A stretch of DNA of 64,000 nucleotides from assembly GCF_034387475.1 (NCBI RefSeq), contig NZ_JAXCIL010000002.1:2108001-2172000 (forward strand). The letters run 5' to 3'. The position numbers and the translations under genes were made by a program. Within the stretch, counting starts at the first letter, position 1; the number at the start of each line of letters is the position of its first letter. Origin of the DNA: Pseudomonas sp. Teo4 (GTDB taxonomy: Bacteria; Pseudomonadota; Gammaproteobacteria; Pseudomonadales; Pseudomonadaceae). Shown piece by piece: positions 50,673 to 64,000 of the stretch. Below the pieces are notes generated by a model. That model worked only from the letters and a program-made list of their open reading frames with translations. It was not told the origin of the DNA and made no database searches.

Positions 50673-51044
50673 TCAGCATTCGAAGGCGTTTTTCAGCCAT
50701 TGAAGCGGTCGGCCTGCATGCTGGCTGCCCTGCAGGGCGACAACGTCGAAGCGGCAGGGTTGGTTGGCCCAACGGGACTCCTTCTGCAGGAACAGGCTGG
50801 CGGCAAGCACCAGTCGTTTCTGCTTGCGCCCGTCGATACTGCCGAGGGCGCCACCGAAGCCCGCATGCAAACGGTAACGGACTTCGACGAATACTACTGT
50901 ATCGGCGTCGAGCATGACCAGATCAAGCTCGCCGCCTTTGCATCGCCAGTTGCGTGCCAGCAGTTGCAGTCCCTGCCCCTGAAGGTATTCAAGGGCTTGG
51001 GTTTCTGCGGTGTGGCCGGCACGGGTGGGCGATGCGTCAGGCAT
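50673..51044 (-). CDS. yraN: YraN family protein (UPF0102, nuclease-like)
   Basis: 123 aa. Restriction-endonuclease-like fold with motif GGELDLVMLDADTVVFVEVR (GELDL and FVEVR, about residues 37-57), the catalytic signature of the family. Likely acts on DNA; exact role unknown. Its start overlaps the lpoA stop (ATGA). Confidence 0.9.
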   Translation of the reverse strand: MPDASPTRAGHTAETQALEYLQGQGLQLLARNWRCKGGELDLVMLDADTVVFVEVRYRLHAGFGGALGSIDGRKQKRLVLAASLFLQKESRWANQPCRFDVVALQGSQHAGRPLQWLKNAFEC

Positions 51045-52861
51045 CAGCGCGGGGTGTCCGGCAGGCGCTTGACCTGGCCGCCCGAGAACTCGGCCCAGGG
51101 CAGTTGGCGTTCTACGCGCTGGTTGGCGTTCATGCTCAGGCTGCCGGAGAGGCCTTGAACACGGTTATCCGGCAGGGCTTTCAGCTGGCCCAGGCGTGGC
51201 GCCAGGCTGTAGGCATCGACACCCATGGCGTACAGGCGGCCAAGGCTACCGGCGGCTTGCGGCCACTGCTGGACCACTTGTTGACGCAGGTTGTTGGTGG
51301 TGTCGAGCAGCCATGGGGTTTCGCAGAAGCGAATGCCGTTCATGTCGTTGTACTGGTTGACGTCACCGCTGGCGCTGTACAGGTTCGAGGTGGCGTACAC
51401 CGGTACGTCACCCGCGTACTGGAAGTTCAGCGTCGGCTTGATCTGCTGGGCCTGTTGCGGGGTCGAGGCGAGGAAGATGAAGTCGATGTCCTGGCGACGC
51501 GACGGTTGCGCGGCGATATTGCCGCCCACGGTGCTCTGCAGGCTCTGGGCGCGACCTTCGCTCTGACGCAGCTGGAACAAGTCGGCAATTTGCTGGGCCA
51601 GGGCCACTGGCTGTGCGATGCGCTCGGCGGCCAGCAGGGTGCCGCCGTTGCTCTCCCAGTCTTTGCGGAAGGCGGCAAGCACGCGGTCACCCCACTCGCC
51701 ACTCGGTACCAGGGCTACAGCGCGGACCATGCCGTCGGCACGGGCCCGGCGAGAGACTTCGCGGGCTTCATCCTCGGCGGCCAGGCCGAACTGGAACAGC
51801 TGTGGTGGGGTGGATTGCCCGGCGTCCGCGTAGTTCAGTGCCAGTGTCGTGATAGGCAATTGCGGGTATGCCGCAAGCTTCTTCACCAGCGGTTTTTCCA
51901 GTGGGCCGACCACCAGTTGTACGCCTGCGGCCTGGGCCTGGCGGTAGAAGTCGTCGAGCGAGGTGATGCGCGAGCTGTCGAAAACCTGCACGGCCGGGGC
52001 TTGCTGGCCGGCTTGCTGGGCCTGGAAGTGAGCAGCCATGAAGCCGTCGCGCAGGGCGCGGGCAACACCAGCCAGTGGGCCTTCCTGAGGCAGCAGCAGG
52101 GCGATCTTGGTCAGTGGCTGGCTGGCCAGCTCCTTGAGTTTGGTCAGGGCCAGCGGCAGTTGCTTGGCGGCTGGGTGGTCAGGATGCTGCTTGCGCCAGC
52201 TTTCGATGGCGGCTTGCTGCTGCTCCAGGGTACCGGCGCTTTTCACCGCCAGGGCCAGGCTGGTCCAGCCGGCCAGGGTTTCATTGGCGGCAGGCTGCTG
52301 CAACTGTTCTGCCGGCAGCGATGCGACCAGCGCCCAGATGGAATCGTTGTTGCTGCTGGCGGCCTGGCCACTGAGCAGTGGCGCGAGAAGTACGCGTTGT
52401 TGGGCGGCAGCCAGGGCCTGACCGTCAGCCTCCAGGGCGGCGGCGTGGACGCTGTAAGTGCGGGCCTGTTGCTCATCCGGCAGTTCCGCGACGCGTTGCA
52501 GGCTAGGGTGCGACAAGGCGGTCAGTGCCGCCTTGGGCTGGTTACGGCTCATCGCCAGCTCTGCAGCGAGGGTGCTGGCGAACACTTGCTGGGCAGGCTT
52601 GAGCGTGTCCATCGGGACTTGTTCGAGAATGCGCGCGGCGCGTGGGTAGTCCTTCTGCTTGTAAGCCAGGTCGGCGGCGCTCAGGCGCAGCAGTGCGGCA
52701 TCTTCCGCGGATTTGCTGGTAGCCGCTTTTTCAAGCAGTTGCTCGATGCTGGCGTCCGGGGTGCGTGGCAGTTCGCCCAGGCTGGATGAGGGCGAGCTGG
52801 CGCAAGCTGCCAGCAAGGTAGCGAGGCAGAGGGCTGTGAGCAGCCGCAGGCAAGCGATCAT
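51044..52861 (-). CDS. lpoA: Outer-membrane lipoprotein LpoA, activator of PBP1a
   Basis: 605 aa. Lipobox LAAC (Cys about residue 20), an N-terminal TPR-like helical part (about 30-260) and a C-terminal periplasmic-binding-protein-like LppC domain (about 270-590, with KIALLLPQEGPLAGVARALR and VVGPLEKPLV). LpoA reaches through peptidoglycan to stimulate the class A penicillin-binding protein. First gene of lpoA-yraN-gmhA-dolP, divergent from rsmI. Confidence 0.94.
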   Translation of the reverse strand: MIACLRLLTALCLATLLAACASSPSSSLGELPRTPDASIEQLLEKAATSKSAEDAALLRLSAADLAYKQKDYPRAARILEQVPMDTLKPAQQVFASTLAAELAMSRNQPKAALTALSHPSLQRVAELPDEQQARTYSVHAAALEADGQALAAAQQRVLLAPLLSGQAASSNNDSIWALVASLPAEQLQQPAANETLAGWTSLALAVKSAGTLEQQQAAIESWRKQHPDHPAAKQLPLALTKLKELASQPLTKIALLLPQEGPLAGVARALRDGFMAAHFQAQQAGQQAPAVQVFDSSRITSLDDFYRQAQAAGVQLVVGPLEKPLVKKLAAYPQLPITTLALNYADAGQSTPPQLFQFGLAAEDEAREVSRRARADGMVRAVALVPSGEWGDRVLAAFRKDWESNGGTLLAAERIAQPVALAQQIADLFQLRQSEGRAQSLQSTVGGNIAAQPSRRQDIDFIFLASTPQQAQQIKPTLNFQYAGDVPVYATSNLYSASGDVNQYNDMNGIRFCETPWLLDTTNNLRQQVVQQWPQAAGSLGRLYAMGVDAYSLAPRLGQLKALPDNRVQGLSGSLSMNANQRVERQLPWAEFSGGQVKRLPDTPR

Positions 52862-53048
52862 GTAAAGGTCCTGTTACTCGATCAAGTTGGCCGGCAATTG
52901 TACCCAAGCGCTGGCCGGGGCGCGATGTTGCCGATGCGGAACCTTCACTATAGGTGGCTCATCATTGGTCGTAAGCGAAGTTCTTTGCGCCCTGTAACAG
53001 GCGCTCGGGCTACAATGGTGCCTTTGATCCGAAAGACAGGTGTGCGCA

Positions 53049-53924
53049 GTGACTGATGTGGCAGGGGCTTCCAAATCCACCGTGGGTACGCTGTACGTCG
53101 TGGCAACGCCCATAGGCAACCTTGACGACATGAGCGCCCGGGCACTGAAGGTGTTGGCCGATGTCGCCCTGATCGCGGCCGAGGACACCCGGCATTCGAT
53201 CCGTTTGCTGCAGCACTTCGGCATCGACACGCCGCTGGCTGCGTGCCATGAGCACAACGAGCGTGATGAAGGTGGGCGTTTCCTCGGCAAATTGTTGGCC
53301 GGTGACGACGTGGCGCTGGTTTCCGATGCAGGAACTCCGCTGATCTCTGATCCAGGTTACCACCTGGTGCGTCAGGCACGGGCGGCGGGTGTCAATGTGG
53401 TCCCGGTGCCGGGGGCTTGTGCGTTGATTGCTGCGCTGTCGGCGGCGGGTCTGCCGTCGGACCGTTTCATTTTCGAGGGTTTCCTGCCGGCCAAAACCGC
53501 CGGTCGTCGCGCGCGTCTTGAGCAGGTGAAGGAAGAGCCCCGCACGCTGATCTTCTATGAAGCACCTCATCGTATTCTCGAGTGCCTCGAGGATATGGAG
53601 GCGGTGTTCGGCCCTGAGCGTCCGGCACTGCTCGCGCGCGAGTTGACCAAGACTTTCGAAACGCTCAAGGGCCTGCCATTGGGTGAGCTCAGGGCTTTTG
53701 TCGCAGGTGATGCCAACCAGCAGCGCGGCGAGTGCGTGGTACTGGTGGGGGGCTGGAGTGCACCTGAGGGCGAGCAGGCCATTAGTGCCGAGGCGCAGCG
53801 CGTGCTGGACTTGTTGCTGGCGGAATTGCCGCTCAAGCGTGCGGCGGCTTTGGCGGCGGAAATTACCGGTGTGCGCAAGAACCTGCTGTATCAGGCTGCA
53901 CTGGAAAAGCAGAAAGCACAGTAG
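53049..53924 (+). CDS. rsmI: 16S rRNA 2'-O-ribose methyltransferase RsmI
   Basis: 291 aa from GTG 53049, with an AGG about 9 bases upstream; GTG 53040 is an alternative. Tetrapyrrole-methylase fold with [30 protein letters not shown] and [17 protein letters not shown]. It methylates C1402 of 16S rRNA. Divergent from lpoA, as in many gamma-proteobacteria. Confidence 0.95.
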   Translation: MTDVAGASKSTVGTLYVVATPIGNLDDMSARALKVLADVALIAAEDTRHSIRLLQHFGIDTPLAACHEHNERDEGGRFLGKLLAGDDVALVSDAGTPLISDPGYHLVRQARAAGVNVVPVPGACALIAALSAAGLPSDRFIFEGFLPAKTAGRRARLEQVKEEPRTLIFYEAPHRILECLEDMEAVFGPERPALLARELTKTFETLKGLPLGELRAFVAGDANQQRGECVVLVGGWSAPEGEQAISAEAQRVLDLLLAELPLKRAAALAAEITGVRKNLLYQAALEKQKAQ

Positions 53925-53990
53925 TGGCTTTCTGCTATTCTTTGCGGTATTGCTTGTTCTTGGGCGCGCCTGCCGTTAACCTTGGCGGCG

Positions 53991-54347
53991 GAGAGTCGAT
54001 CGGACAGTCGCTGCCTTCTTTTGTTCCGCAAAAGAGGGGGAGGAAAGTCCGGGCTCCATAGGGCAGAGTGCCAGGTAACGCCTGGGAGGCGCGAGCCTAC
54101 GGAAAGTGCCACAGAAAACAACCGCCTAAGCACTTCGGTGCCGGTAAGGGTGAAAAGGTGCGGTAAGAGCGCACCGCACGGCTGGCAACAGTCCGTGGCT
54201 AGGTAAACCCCACTCGGAGCAAGACCAAATAGGGTTCCATTAGGCGTGGCCCGCGTCGGAACCGGGTAGGTTGCTAGAGGCGTCCAGTGATGGCCGTCGT
54301 AGAGGAATGACTGTCCTCGACAAAACCCGGCTTACAGATCGACTCTC
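53991..54347 (+). ncRNA. rnpB: RNase P RNA
   Basis: About 357 nt. The ends GAGAGTCGATC and GATCGACTCTC pair to form helix P1. Universal class A core elements are visible: GAGGAAAGTCCGGGCTCC (54040-54057), GGTAAGGGTGAAAAGGTGCG, GAGCAAGACCAAATAGG and the 3' AGAGGAATGACTGTCCTCGACAAAACCCGGCTTACAG type ending. It is the catalytic RNA that cuts tRNA leaders. It lies directly after rsmI. Confidence 0.95.
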
Positions 54348-54552
54348 CACCTTCCTTTCCTGCTTGAATCGATAGCAGATCCCTCCTGGTAAGACCGAAA
54401 AATTCTTAATCTTAATAAATCACTTTAACTTCAAACTCTATCCGCCTGAGAGCGTTTGATTTTTCCCGCGTTTTTCCCCTCCCAGCAATGCTTCCTTCTT
54501 CCCTTGTAACGCTAAATCTCGGTCCTGTAAGGGTTTTCCTTATGAACGTGCC

Positions 54553-54582
54553 TTGACGGTGCGGCGGGCGGATTCCTATAGT
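54553..54582 (+). promoter_or_regulatory. Sigma70-type promoter of the dcw cluster (Pmra)
   Basis: TTGACG (54553-54558), 18-base spacer, TATAGT (54577-54582). It sits immediately upstream of the MraZ boxes, as in other bacteria. Confidence 0.78.
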
Positions 54583-54591
54583 GTGCGCAAG

Positions 54592-54616
54592 TGGCAGAAA
54601 GTGGGATGAAGTGGGT
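54592..54616 (+). promoter_or_regulatory. Three MraZ-binding boxes
   Basis: TGGCA-N5-TGGGA-N5-TGGGT: three direct repeats of TGGGN on a 10-base period, as known for MraZ operators, located just after the -10 of the dcw promoter. MraZ, encoded 42 bp downstream, would repress its own operon here. Confidence 0.82.
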
Positions 54617-54657
54617 TTTCTGGCACAAGAAAGCTAACATTGTGGGGAATCGCAGCC

Positions 54658-55112
54658 GTGTTCCGCGGAGCCAACGCCGTCAGCCTCGATGCAAAGGGCC
54701 GTCTCGCCATGCCGAGCCGGTACCGTGACGAGCTCGATTCGCGTTGCAATGGCCAGTTGATCGTGACCATCGATGCCGTTGATCCCTGCTTGTGTGTTTA
54801 CCCCTCGATGAGTGGGAACAGATAGAAGCCAAGTTACGCGCCTTGCCGTCGTTGCGTGAGGAAAACCGTCGCCTGCAGCGTCTGCTGATCGGCAATGCGG
54901 TTGACCTGGAGCTCGATGGCAGCGGGCGTTTCCTGGTACCGCCCCGATTGCGTGAATACGCCAAGCTCGACAAGAAGGCGATGCTGGTGGGGCAACTGAA
55001 CAAATTCCAGTTGTGGGATGAGGATGCCTGGAACGTGGTTTCGGCAGCCGACCTTGCAGCTATTCAACAACCGGGCGCCATGCCCGACGACTTGCGTGAC
55101 CTGATCCTGTGA
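54658..55112 (+). CDS. mraZ: Transcriptional regulator MraZ, frameshifted as read
   Basis: About 151 aa after repair, starting GTG 54658 (read [20 protein letters not shown]), with two SpoVT/AbrB-like DNA-binding halves ([16 protein letters not shown] and [18 protein letters not shown]). As read, the frame breaks in GTTTACCCCTCG (54801-54804); one more C gives [20 protein letters not shown]. Its stop overlaps the rsmH start (GTGA). Regulates the dcw operon. Confidence 0.93.
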
Positions 55113-56051
55113 CCATAGATAGCGGCTTCAACCACATCACCGTATTGCTCGACGAAGCTGTCGAGGCATTGGCCCTGCGCGCCGACGGTTGCTATCTGGA
55201 TGGCACTTTCGGCCGAGGCGGCCACAGCCGGCTGATTCTCAGCAAGCTTGGGCCGCAAGGCCGCTTGCTGGGGTTCGATAAAGATCCACAGGCGATTGCC
55301 ACCGGGCAAGCGCTGGCGGCCGAAGACGGCCGCTTTGTCATTGTGCAGCGCAGCTTTGCCGAGCTGGGTTCGGAGGTGGCCGAGCGCGGTCTGGATGGCA
55401 AGGTCAGCGGCATTCTGCTCGACCTGGGCGTCTCTTCGCCGCAGCTGGACGACCCCGAGCGCGGCTTCAGCTTCCTCAATGATGGCCCTCTGGACATGCG
55501 CATGAACCCTGATCAGGGCATCAGCGCCGCCGAGTTCATTGCCACGGCGCCCGAAGAGGAAATCGCGCGCGTGTTCAAGGAATACGGCGAAGAGCGTTTC
55601 GCCAAGCGCATGGCTCGTGCCGTGGTACAGCGCCGCGAACAGCAGCCGTTCACCCGTACCGCCGACTGGCCGAAGTGCTCAAGGTTGCCAACCCAGCCTG
55701 GGAAAAGGGTAAGAACCCCGCAACCCGTGCGTTCCAGGGGCTGCGCATTCATGTCAACAATGAGCTGGGCGACCTTGAGGCAGGCCTTGAGGCTGCGATC
55801 GAAGCGCTGGAGGTCGGTGGCCGTCTTGCCGTCATCAGCTTCCACTCGCTCGAAGACCGTATCGTCAAGCTGTTCATGCGCAAACTGGCCAAGGGCGAGG
55901 CGGACAACCTGCCGCGTAACCTGCCAGTGCAGCATAAGGTGTTCGAACCGAAAATCCGTCTGATCGGTAAGGCACAGTTCGCTTCCGAAGCCGAACTCAA
56001 GGCCAACCCGCGGTCGCGCAGCGCCGTGATGCGGGTGGCGGAGAAGCTGCG

Positions 56052-56055
<4 letters not shown>
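55109..56055 (+). CDS. rsmH: 16S rRNA m4C1402 methyltransferase RsmH, frameshifted as read
   Basis: About 315 aa after repair, from GTG 55109. SAM site [14 protein letters not shown] and [13 protein letters not shown] in the first half; [10 protein letters not shown] and the end [10 protein letters not shown] in the second. The frames separate at GCCGACTGGCC (about 55666); one more C restores [18 protein letters not shown]. RsmH methylates the base of C1402, whose ribose is modified by RsmI, also encoded in this window. Confidence 0.94.
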
Positions 56056-59555
<3,500 letters not shown>

Positions 59556-59563
<8 letters not shown>

Positions 59564-60923
59564 GCCCATGACACTCAGCCAGCTGACCACGGCACTGGGT
59601 GCTCGCCTGGTCGGCGCCGATGCCAGCTTCACGGGTGTCAGTATCGACAGCCGCAGCGTCAGTGCCGGGCAACTGTTCGTCGCTTTGACTGGCCCGCGTT
59701 TCGATGGCCACGATTACCTGGCCGATGTGAAAACCAAAGGCGCCGTGGCCGCCCTGGTCGAGCGCGAAATCGCCGATGTCGAACTGCCGCAACTGGTCGT
59801 GGCCGACGCCCGTCTGGCCTTGGGCCAGCTGGGTGCGTTGAACCGGGCTGCGTTCGACAAACCCGTCGTTGCCATCACCGGGTCCAGCGGCAAGACCACG
59901 GTCAAGGAAATGCTTGCGGCGATCCTGCGTACGCGTGGTTCGGTACATGCTACCCGCGGCAACCTGAACAATGACCTGGGCGCGCCATTGACCCTGCTGG
60001 AGATCGCCCCGGAGCACAGCGCCGCAGTGATCGAGCTGGGCGCTTCGCGCATTGGCGAAATCCGTTACACCGTGGGGCTGACCAAGCCGCAGGTGGTGAT
60101 CATCAACAATGCCGGCACTGCCCATGTGGGCGAGTTCGGTGGTCCGGAGAAAATCGTCGAGGCCAAGGGCGAAATCCTTGAAGGGCTGGGCGAGGGCGGT
60201 ACCGCCATCCTCAACCTGGCGGACAAGGCGTTCGATATCTGGCGTAAGCGCGCTGGCGGCCATCGGGTCCTCAGCTTTGCCCTGGATAACCCACAAGCTG
60301 ACTTCTATGCCAGTGATATCGGTCGTGATGCGCGTGGTTGCCCCTCGTTCACCCTGCATGGGCCGGATGGCAGCGTGCCGGTGCAGCTCAACCTTCTCGG
60401 TACGCACAATGTCAGCAACGCCCTCGCTGCAGCAGCAGCGGCATATGCCGTTGGTCTGAGCCTGAACGGCATTGCTGCCGGCCTGGGTGCCGTGCAGCCG
60501 GTCAAGGGCCGCACTGTGGCGCAGATCGCCCCGAACGGCGTGCGCGTCATCGACGACAGCTACAACGCAAATCCCACCTCGATGTGCGCGGCCATTGATA
60601 TACTCGCCGGCTTTTCCGGGCGCACCGTTCTGGTGCTCGGGGATATCGGCGAACTGGGCCAATGGGCAGAAGAAGGTCACCGTCAGGTGGGCGACTACGC
60701 ACGCGGCAAGGTCGATACCTTGTATGCGGTGGGAACCAACATGACATATGCGGTCAAAGCGTTCGGCGCCAATGGCCGTCACTTCGCAACACAAGCTGAG
60801 CTGATCGACGCCGTTCGCGGCGAGACGGCCAGCGACACCACAATCTTGATCAAGGGCTCGCGTAGCGCTGCGATGGAAAACGTCGTGGCGGCTCTGTGCG
60901 GTGCCAGCGGGGAGAAACATTAA
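59556..60923 (+). CDS. murF: UDP-MurNAc-tripeptide:D-Ala-D-Ala ligase MurF
   Basis: 455 aa from ATG 59556 ([20 protein letters not shown]), overlapping murE by 8 bases. P-loop [25 protein letters not shown] and [11 protein letters not shown] are intact. It completes the UDP-MurNAc-pentapeptide. Its stop overlaps the mraY start. Confidence 0.96.
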
Positions 60924-62005
60924 TGCTGCTGCTGTTGGCTGAGTATCTGCAACAGTTCCACAAAGGCTTCGCGGTCTTCCAGTACCTGTCCCTGCGCGGG
61001 ATTCTTGGTGTGCTGACCGCGTTGTCCCTGGCGCTGTGGCTGGGTCCGTGGATGATCCGCACCTTGCAGATTCGCCAGATCGGTCAGGCTGTTCGTAACG
61101 ACGGCCCGCAATCGCACCTGTCCAAATCCGGTACCCCCACCATGGGCGGTGCCTTGATCCTGTCCGCCATCGGCGTCAGCACTCTGCTGTGGGCCGACCT
61201 GAGCAATCGCTATGTGTGGGTGGTGTTGATCGTCACCATGCTGTTCGGCGCCATTGGCTGGGTCGACGACTACCGCAAGGTGATCGAGAAGAACTCCCGT
61301 GGCTTGCCAAGCCGCTGGAAGTACTTCTGGCAGTCGGTGTTCGGCCTGGGCGCCGCGATCTTCCTGTACAAGACCGCCCCGACCAGCGTTGAAACCACCC
61401 TGATCGTGCCGTTCCTCAAGGACGTCACCATTCCGCTGGGTATCGGTTTCGTCGTGCTCACCTACTTCGTCATCGTCGGTTCCAGCAACGCGGTCAACCT
61501 GACCGACGGCCTCGATGGCCTGGCGATCATGCCGACCGTGATGGTGGGCGGTGCCTTGGGCATCTTCTGCTACCTGTCGGGTAACGTGAAATTCGCCGAA
61601 TACCTGTTGATTCCTTATGTGCCGGGTTCGGGTGAGCTGATCGTGTTCTGTGGCGCCCTGATTGGCGCCGGCCTGGGCTTCCTGTGGTTCAACACCTATC
61701 CGGCCCAAGTCTTCATGGGTGACGTCGGTGCGCTGGCACTGGGTGCCGCGCTGGGCACCATCGCGGTGATCGTGCGTCAGGAAATCGTGCTGTTCATCAT
61801 GGGTGGCGTGTTCGTCATGGAAACCCTGTCGGTGGTGATCCAGGTCGCCTCCTTCAAGCTGACCGGCAAGCGCGTGTTCCGCATGGCACCGATCCACCAC
61901 CACTTTGAACTCAAGGGTTGGCCCGAGCCTCGGGTGATCGTCCGCTTCTGGATCATCACCGTGATTCTGGTGCTGATCGGCCTTGCAACCCTGAAACTGA
62001 GGTAG
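60923..62005 (+). CDS. mraY: Phospho-MurNAc-pentapeptide translocase MraY
   Basis: 360 aa from ATG 60923, ten membrane helices. Active-site acid motifs WVDDYRKV (about residues 113-120), [10 protein letters not shown] (about 191-200) and the HHHFE loop ([10 protein letters not shown]) are present. Makes lipid I on undecaprenyl phosphate. Followed directly by murD. Confidence 0.97.
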   Translation: MLLLLAEYLQQFHKGFAVFQYLSLRGILGVLTALSLALWLGPWMIRTLQIRQIGQAVRNDGPQSHLSKSGTPTMGGALILSAIGVSTLLWADLSNRYVWVVLIVTMLFGAIGWVDDYRKVIEKNSRGLPSRWKYFWQSVFGLGAAIFLYKTAPTSVETTLIVPFLKDVTIPLGIGFVVLTYFVIVGSSNAVNLTDGLDGLAIMPTVMVGGALGIFCYLSGNVKFAEYLLIPYVPGSGELIVFCGALIGAGLGFLWFNTYPAQVFMGDVGALALGAALGTIAVIVRQEIVLFIMGGVFVMETLSVVIQVASFKLTGKRVFRMAPIHHHFELKGWPEPRVIVRFWIITVILVLIGLATLKLR

Positions 62006-63356
62006 ATGAGCGTGTCACTGATCGCTTCCGACCAATTCCGCATCGTTGTCGGCCTCGGCAAGAGCGGCATGTCCCTGGTTCGCTTCCTGGCGAACCGGGG
62101 CATTGCGTTTGCGGTCGCCGACACCCGCGAGCAACCACCGGAACTGGAAACCCTGCGCCGTGAGTACCCGCAGGTGGAAGTGCGCTGTGGCGAGCTGGAC
62201 GTAGACTTCCTGTGCCGCGCCAACGAACTGTATGTAAGCCCGGGCCTTGCGCTGTCGACCCCAGCCCTGCAGCAGGCGGCTGCGCGTGGCGTGCAACTGT
62301 CCGGTGATATCGAACTGTTCGCCCGTCATGCCAAGGCACCGATCGTCGCGATCAGTGGCTCGAACGCCAAGAGCACGGTAACCACCCTGGTCGGCGAAAT
62401 GGCCGCCAAGGCCGGTAAGCGTGTGGCCGTCGGCGGCAATCTCGGCACTCCGGCGCTGGACCTGCTCGGCGATGACGTGGAGCTGTACGTGTTGGAACTG
62501 TCCAGCTTCCAGCTGGAAACCACCGACCAGCTCAACGCCGAAGTGGCCACTGTGCTGAACATCAGCGAAGACCACATGGACCGCTACAGCGGCCTGCCGG
62601 CCTATCACCTGGCGAAGCACCGGATCTTCCGCGGCGCCCGCCAGGTGGTGGTGAACCGCCAGGATGCGCTGAGCCGTCCGCTGCCGATCGAAGGCCGTCC
62701 GTGCTGGACCTTCGGCCTCAACCAGCCGGACTTCAAAGCCTTTGGCCTACGCGAAGTCGATGGCGAGAAATATCTGGCATTTGAATTCCAGACATTGCTG
62801 CCGGTGCGTGAGCTGAAGATTCGTGGTGCACACAACCAGAGCAACGCCTTGGCCGCATTGGCCCTTGGCCATGCCGCTGGCCTGCCATTCGAGCCCATGC
62901 TCGACGCCCTGCGCGAATTTGGCGGCCTGGCCCACCGTTGCCAGTGGGTTCGCGAGCGCAATGGCGTGAACTGGTACGACGATTCCAAGGCCACCAACGT
63001 CGGTGCCGCGCTGGCTGCCATCGACGGCCTGGGGGCCGATATCGACGGCAAGCTGGTGCTGATCGCCGGTGGCGACGGCAAGGGTGCCGATTTCGCCGCC
63101 CTGCGCGAACCCGTGGCCCGCTATTGCCGCGCCGTGGTGCTGCTGGGCCGTGATGCCGAGCGCCTTGCCCAGGCCCTGGGCGATGATGTGCGACTGGTTC
63201 GGGTCAAGACCTTGGACGAGGCGGTGCAGCAGTGCGCCGAACTGGCTCAGGCGGGTGATGCCGTTCTGCTGTCGCCTGCCTGTGCAAGCCTCGACATGTT
63301 CAAGAACTTCGAAGAGCGCGGGCGCCTGTTCGCCCAGGCGGCGGGGGCTGGCATGA
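62006..63356 (+). CDS. murD: UDP-MurNAc-L-alanine:D-glutamate ligase MurD
   Basis: About 449 aa. N-terminal UDP-binding part (IVVGLGKSGMSLVRFL), P-loop SGSNAKSTVTTLV (about residues 113-125), NLGTPALDLL and the C-terminal domain (WYDDSKATNVGAALAAI) are intact. As read it has no stop and runs on in frame into ftsW. One base fewer in the G run at 63342-63346 (or two more bases) would end MurD ...LA at the TGA 63354-63356 that overlaps the ftsW ATG, the normal arrangement. Confidence 0.92.
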
Positions 63357-64000
63357 TCTTCGGCATCCTCAAGCCTTACCCGTCACCGCTGATCAGCGGT
63401 CGCGGTATCGACCTGGACTTCCCGCTGCTGGCCGGATGCCTGGCGCTGCTCGGCCTGGGCCTGGTAATGATCACCTCGGCCTCGTCGGAAGTGGCTGCGG
63501 TGCAATCGGGCAACCCGCTTTACCACATGTTCCGCCACCTGGTGTACGTGTTCCTCGGCCTGGTCGCCTGCGGTGCGACCATGCTGGTGCCAATCGCCAC
63601 TTGGCAGCGCATGGGCTTCATGATGCTGCTGGGCGCCTTCGGCCTGCTGGTGTTGGTGCTGGTGCCGGGTATCGGCCGCGAAGTGAACGGTTCCATGCGC
63701 TGGATCGGCTTCAGTTTCTTCAACGTCCAGCCTTCGGAAATCGCCAAGGTGTTCGTGGTCATCTACCTGGCCGGCTACCTGGTACGGCGGCAGACCGAGG
63801 TGCGCGAAACCTGGATGGGCTTCTTCAAACCGTTCATCGTGCTGCTGCCCATGGCGGCCTGCTGCTGATGGAGCCGGACTTCGGCGCCACCGTAGTCATG
63901 ATGGGGGCGGCGGCGGCGATGCTGTTCCTCGGCGGGGTGGGGCTATTCCGCTTCAGCCTGATGGTGGTGTTGGCGGTGCTGGCGGTGTTCGTGCTGGTGC
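63353..64000 (+). CDS. ftsW: Septal peptidoglycan polymerase FtsW, partial and frameshifted as read
   Basis: Starts at ATG 63353 (MIFGILKPYPSPLISGRGID) and continues past the window end. SEDS-family glycosyltransferase with membrane helices from about residue 24 on; GREVNGSMRWIGFSFFNVQPSE is the conserved family signature. The frame breaks at CCCATGGCGGCCTG (about 63854): one more C restores PMAGLLLMEPDFGATVVMMG, which stays open to the window end. Confidence 0.92.

Larger units (their letters stand above)
54348..54657. other. Upstream region of the dcw cluster
   Basis: 310 bp without a gene. It is AT-rich at 54395-54480. It contains the promoter (54553-54582) and MraZ boxes (54592-54616) of the dcw operon. 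Nothing else was recognised. Confidence 0.7.

Noticed and set aside
62006..63868. A natural 620-aa MurD-FtsW fusion protein.
   Set aside because: One base change restores the usual overlap of separate genes, and the same stretch has several other one-base errors, so a true fusion is not supported.

Overview
The window is chromosomal DNA of a Pseudomonas, very probably of the P. putida group. The reasons are a high-GC core, a complete algD-first alginate operon, the mdeR/mdeA methionine gamma-lyase pair, the aapJQMP - algW - cysD/cysNC - trpS - zapE - rplM/rpsI - petABC - sspAB - lpoA - dcw gene order, and many P. putida-type REP elements (GTGGGAGC...ACCCGCGAAGAGG and ...GGCTTGCCGGCGAT types). 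No tRNA, rRNA operon, IS element, prophage or CRISPR array was seen; the one stable RNA gene is rnpB.

Layout. 1-9.3 kb (minus strand): alginate operon algD-alg8-alg44-algK-algE-algG-algX(partial), read from a recognisable AlgU-type promoter about 430 nt upstream of algD. 9.8-15.6 kb (plus): an accessory block with a small Sec-secreted orphan protein, a leaderless orphan protein (frameshifted as read), and an overlapping four-gene export machine (split MacB-like ATPase and permease, TolC-like channel, HlyD-like adaptor). 15.7-23 kb: yaaA, a polysaccharide-deacetylase-like protein with an altered first catalytic motif, PIN-PhoH ATPase, moaCDE, rhlB, a carboxylesterase. 23.2-27.6 kb: sigma54-driven aapJQMP amino-acid transporter. 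27.6-32.8 kb: algW, a NIF3 protein, cysD and cysNC. 32.9-35.4 kb: a lower-GC island with a RES-domain (toxin-like) gene, a convergent HTH protein, a small lipoprotein and a degenerate lectin-like fragment. 35.4-44 kb: mdeR/mdeA, a secreted stand-alone S74-type chaperone domain, zapG, hydrolase, trpS, zapE, a GlxA-type regulator and an aldo-keto reductase. 44-54.4 kb: rplM-rpsI, petABC, sspAB, a small lipoprotein, dolP-gmhA-yraN-lpoA, rsmI, rnpB. 54.5-64 kb: the division and cell wall (dcw) cluster mraZ-rsmH-ftsL-ftsI-murE-murF-mraY-murD-ftsW(partial), with a sigma70-type promoter and three MraZ boxes.

How genes work together. AlgW is the periplasmic protease that in pseudomonads starts the cascade releasing AlgU, and the algD promoter here has an AlgU-type -35/-10, so the window holds both an upstream trigger and the main output of the alginate response. 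MdeR probably controls the divergent mdeA. The dcw genes overlap by a few bases and should be translationally coupled.

Caution about the sequence. From about 43.7 kb to the end, ten single-base lesions (nine apparent deletions, and one indel at the murD/ftsW junction) break genes that are essential or highly conserved: aldo-keto reductase, rpsI, petC, dolP, mraZ, rsmH, murE (twice), murD/ftsW, ftsW. Their number, type and clustering fit uncorrected sequencing errors better than biology, so the apparent truncations and the murD-ftsW fusion should not be taken at face value. Another probable one-base loss is in a G run near 10.45 kb.
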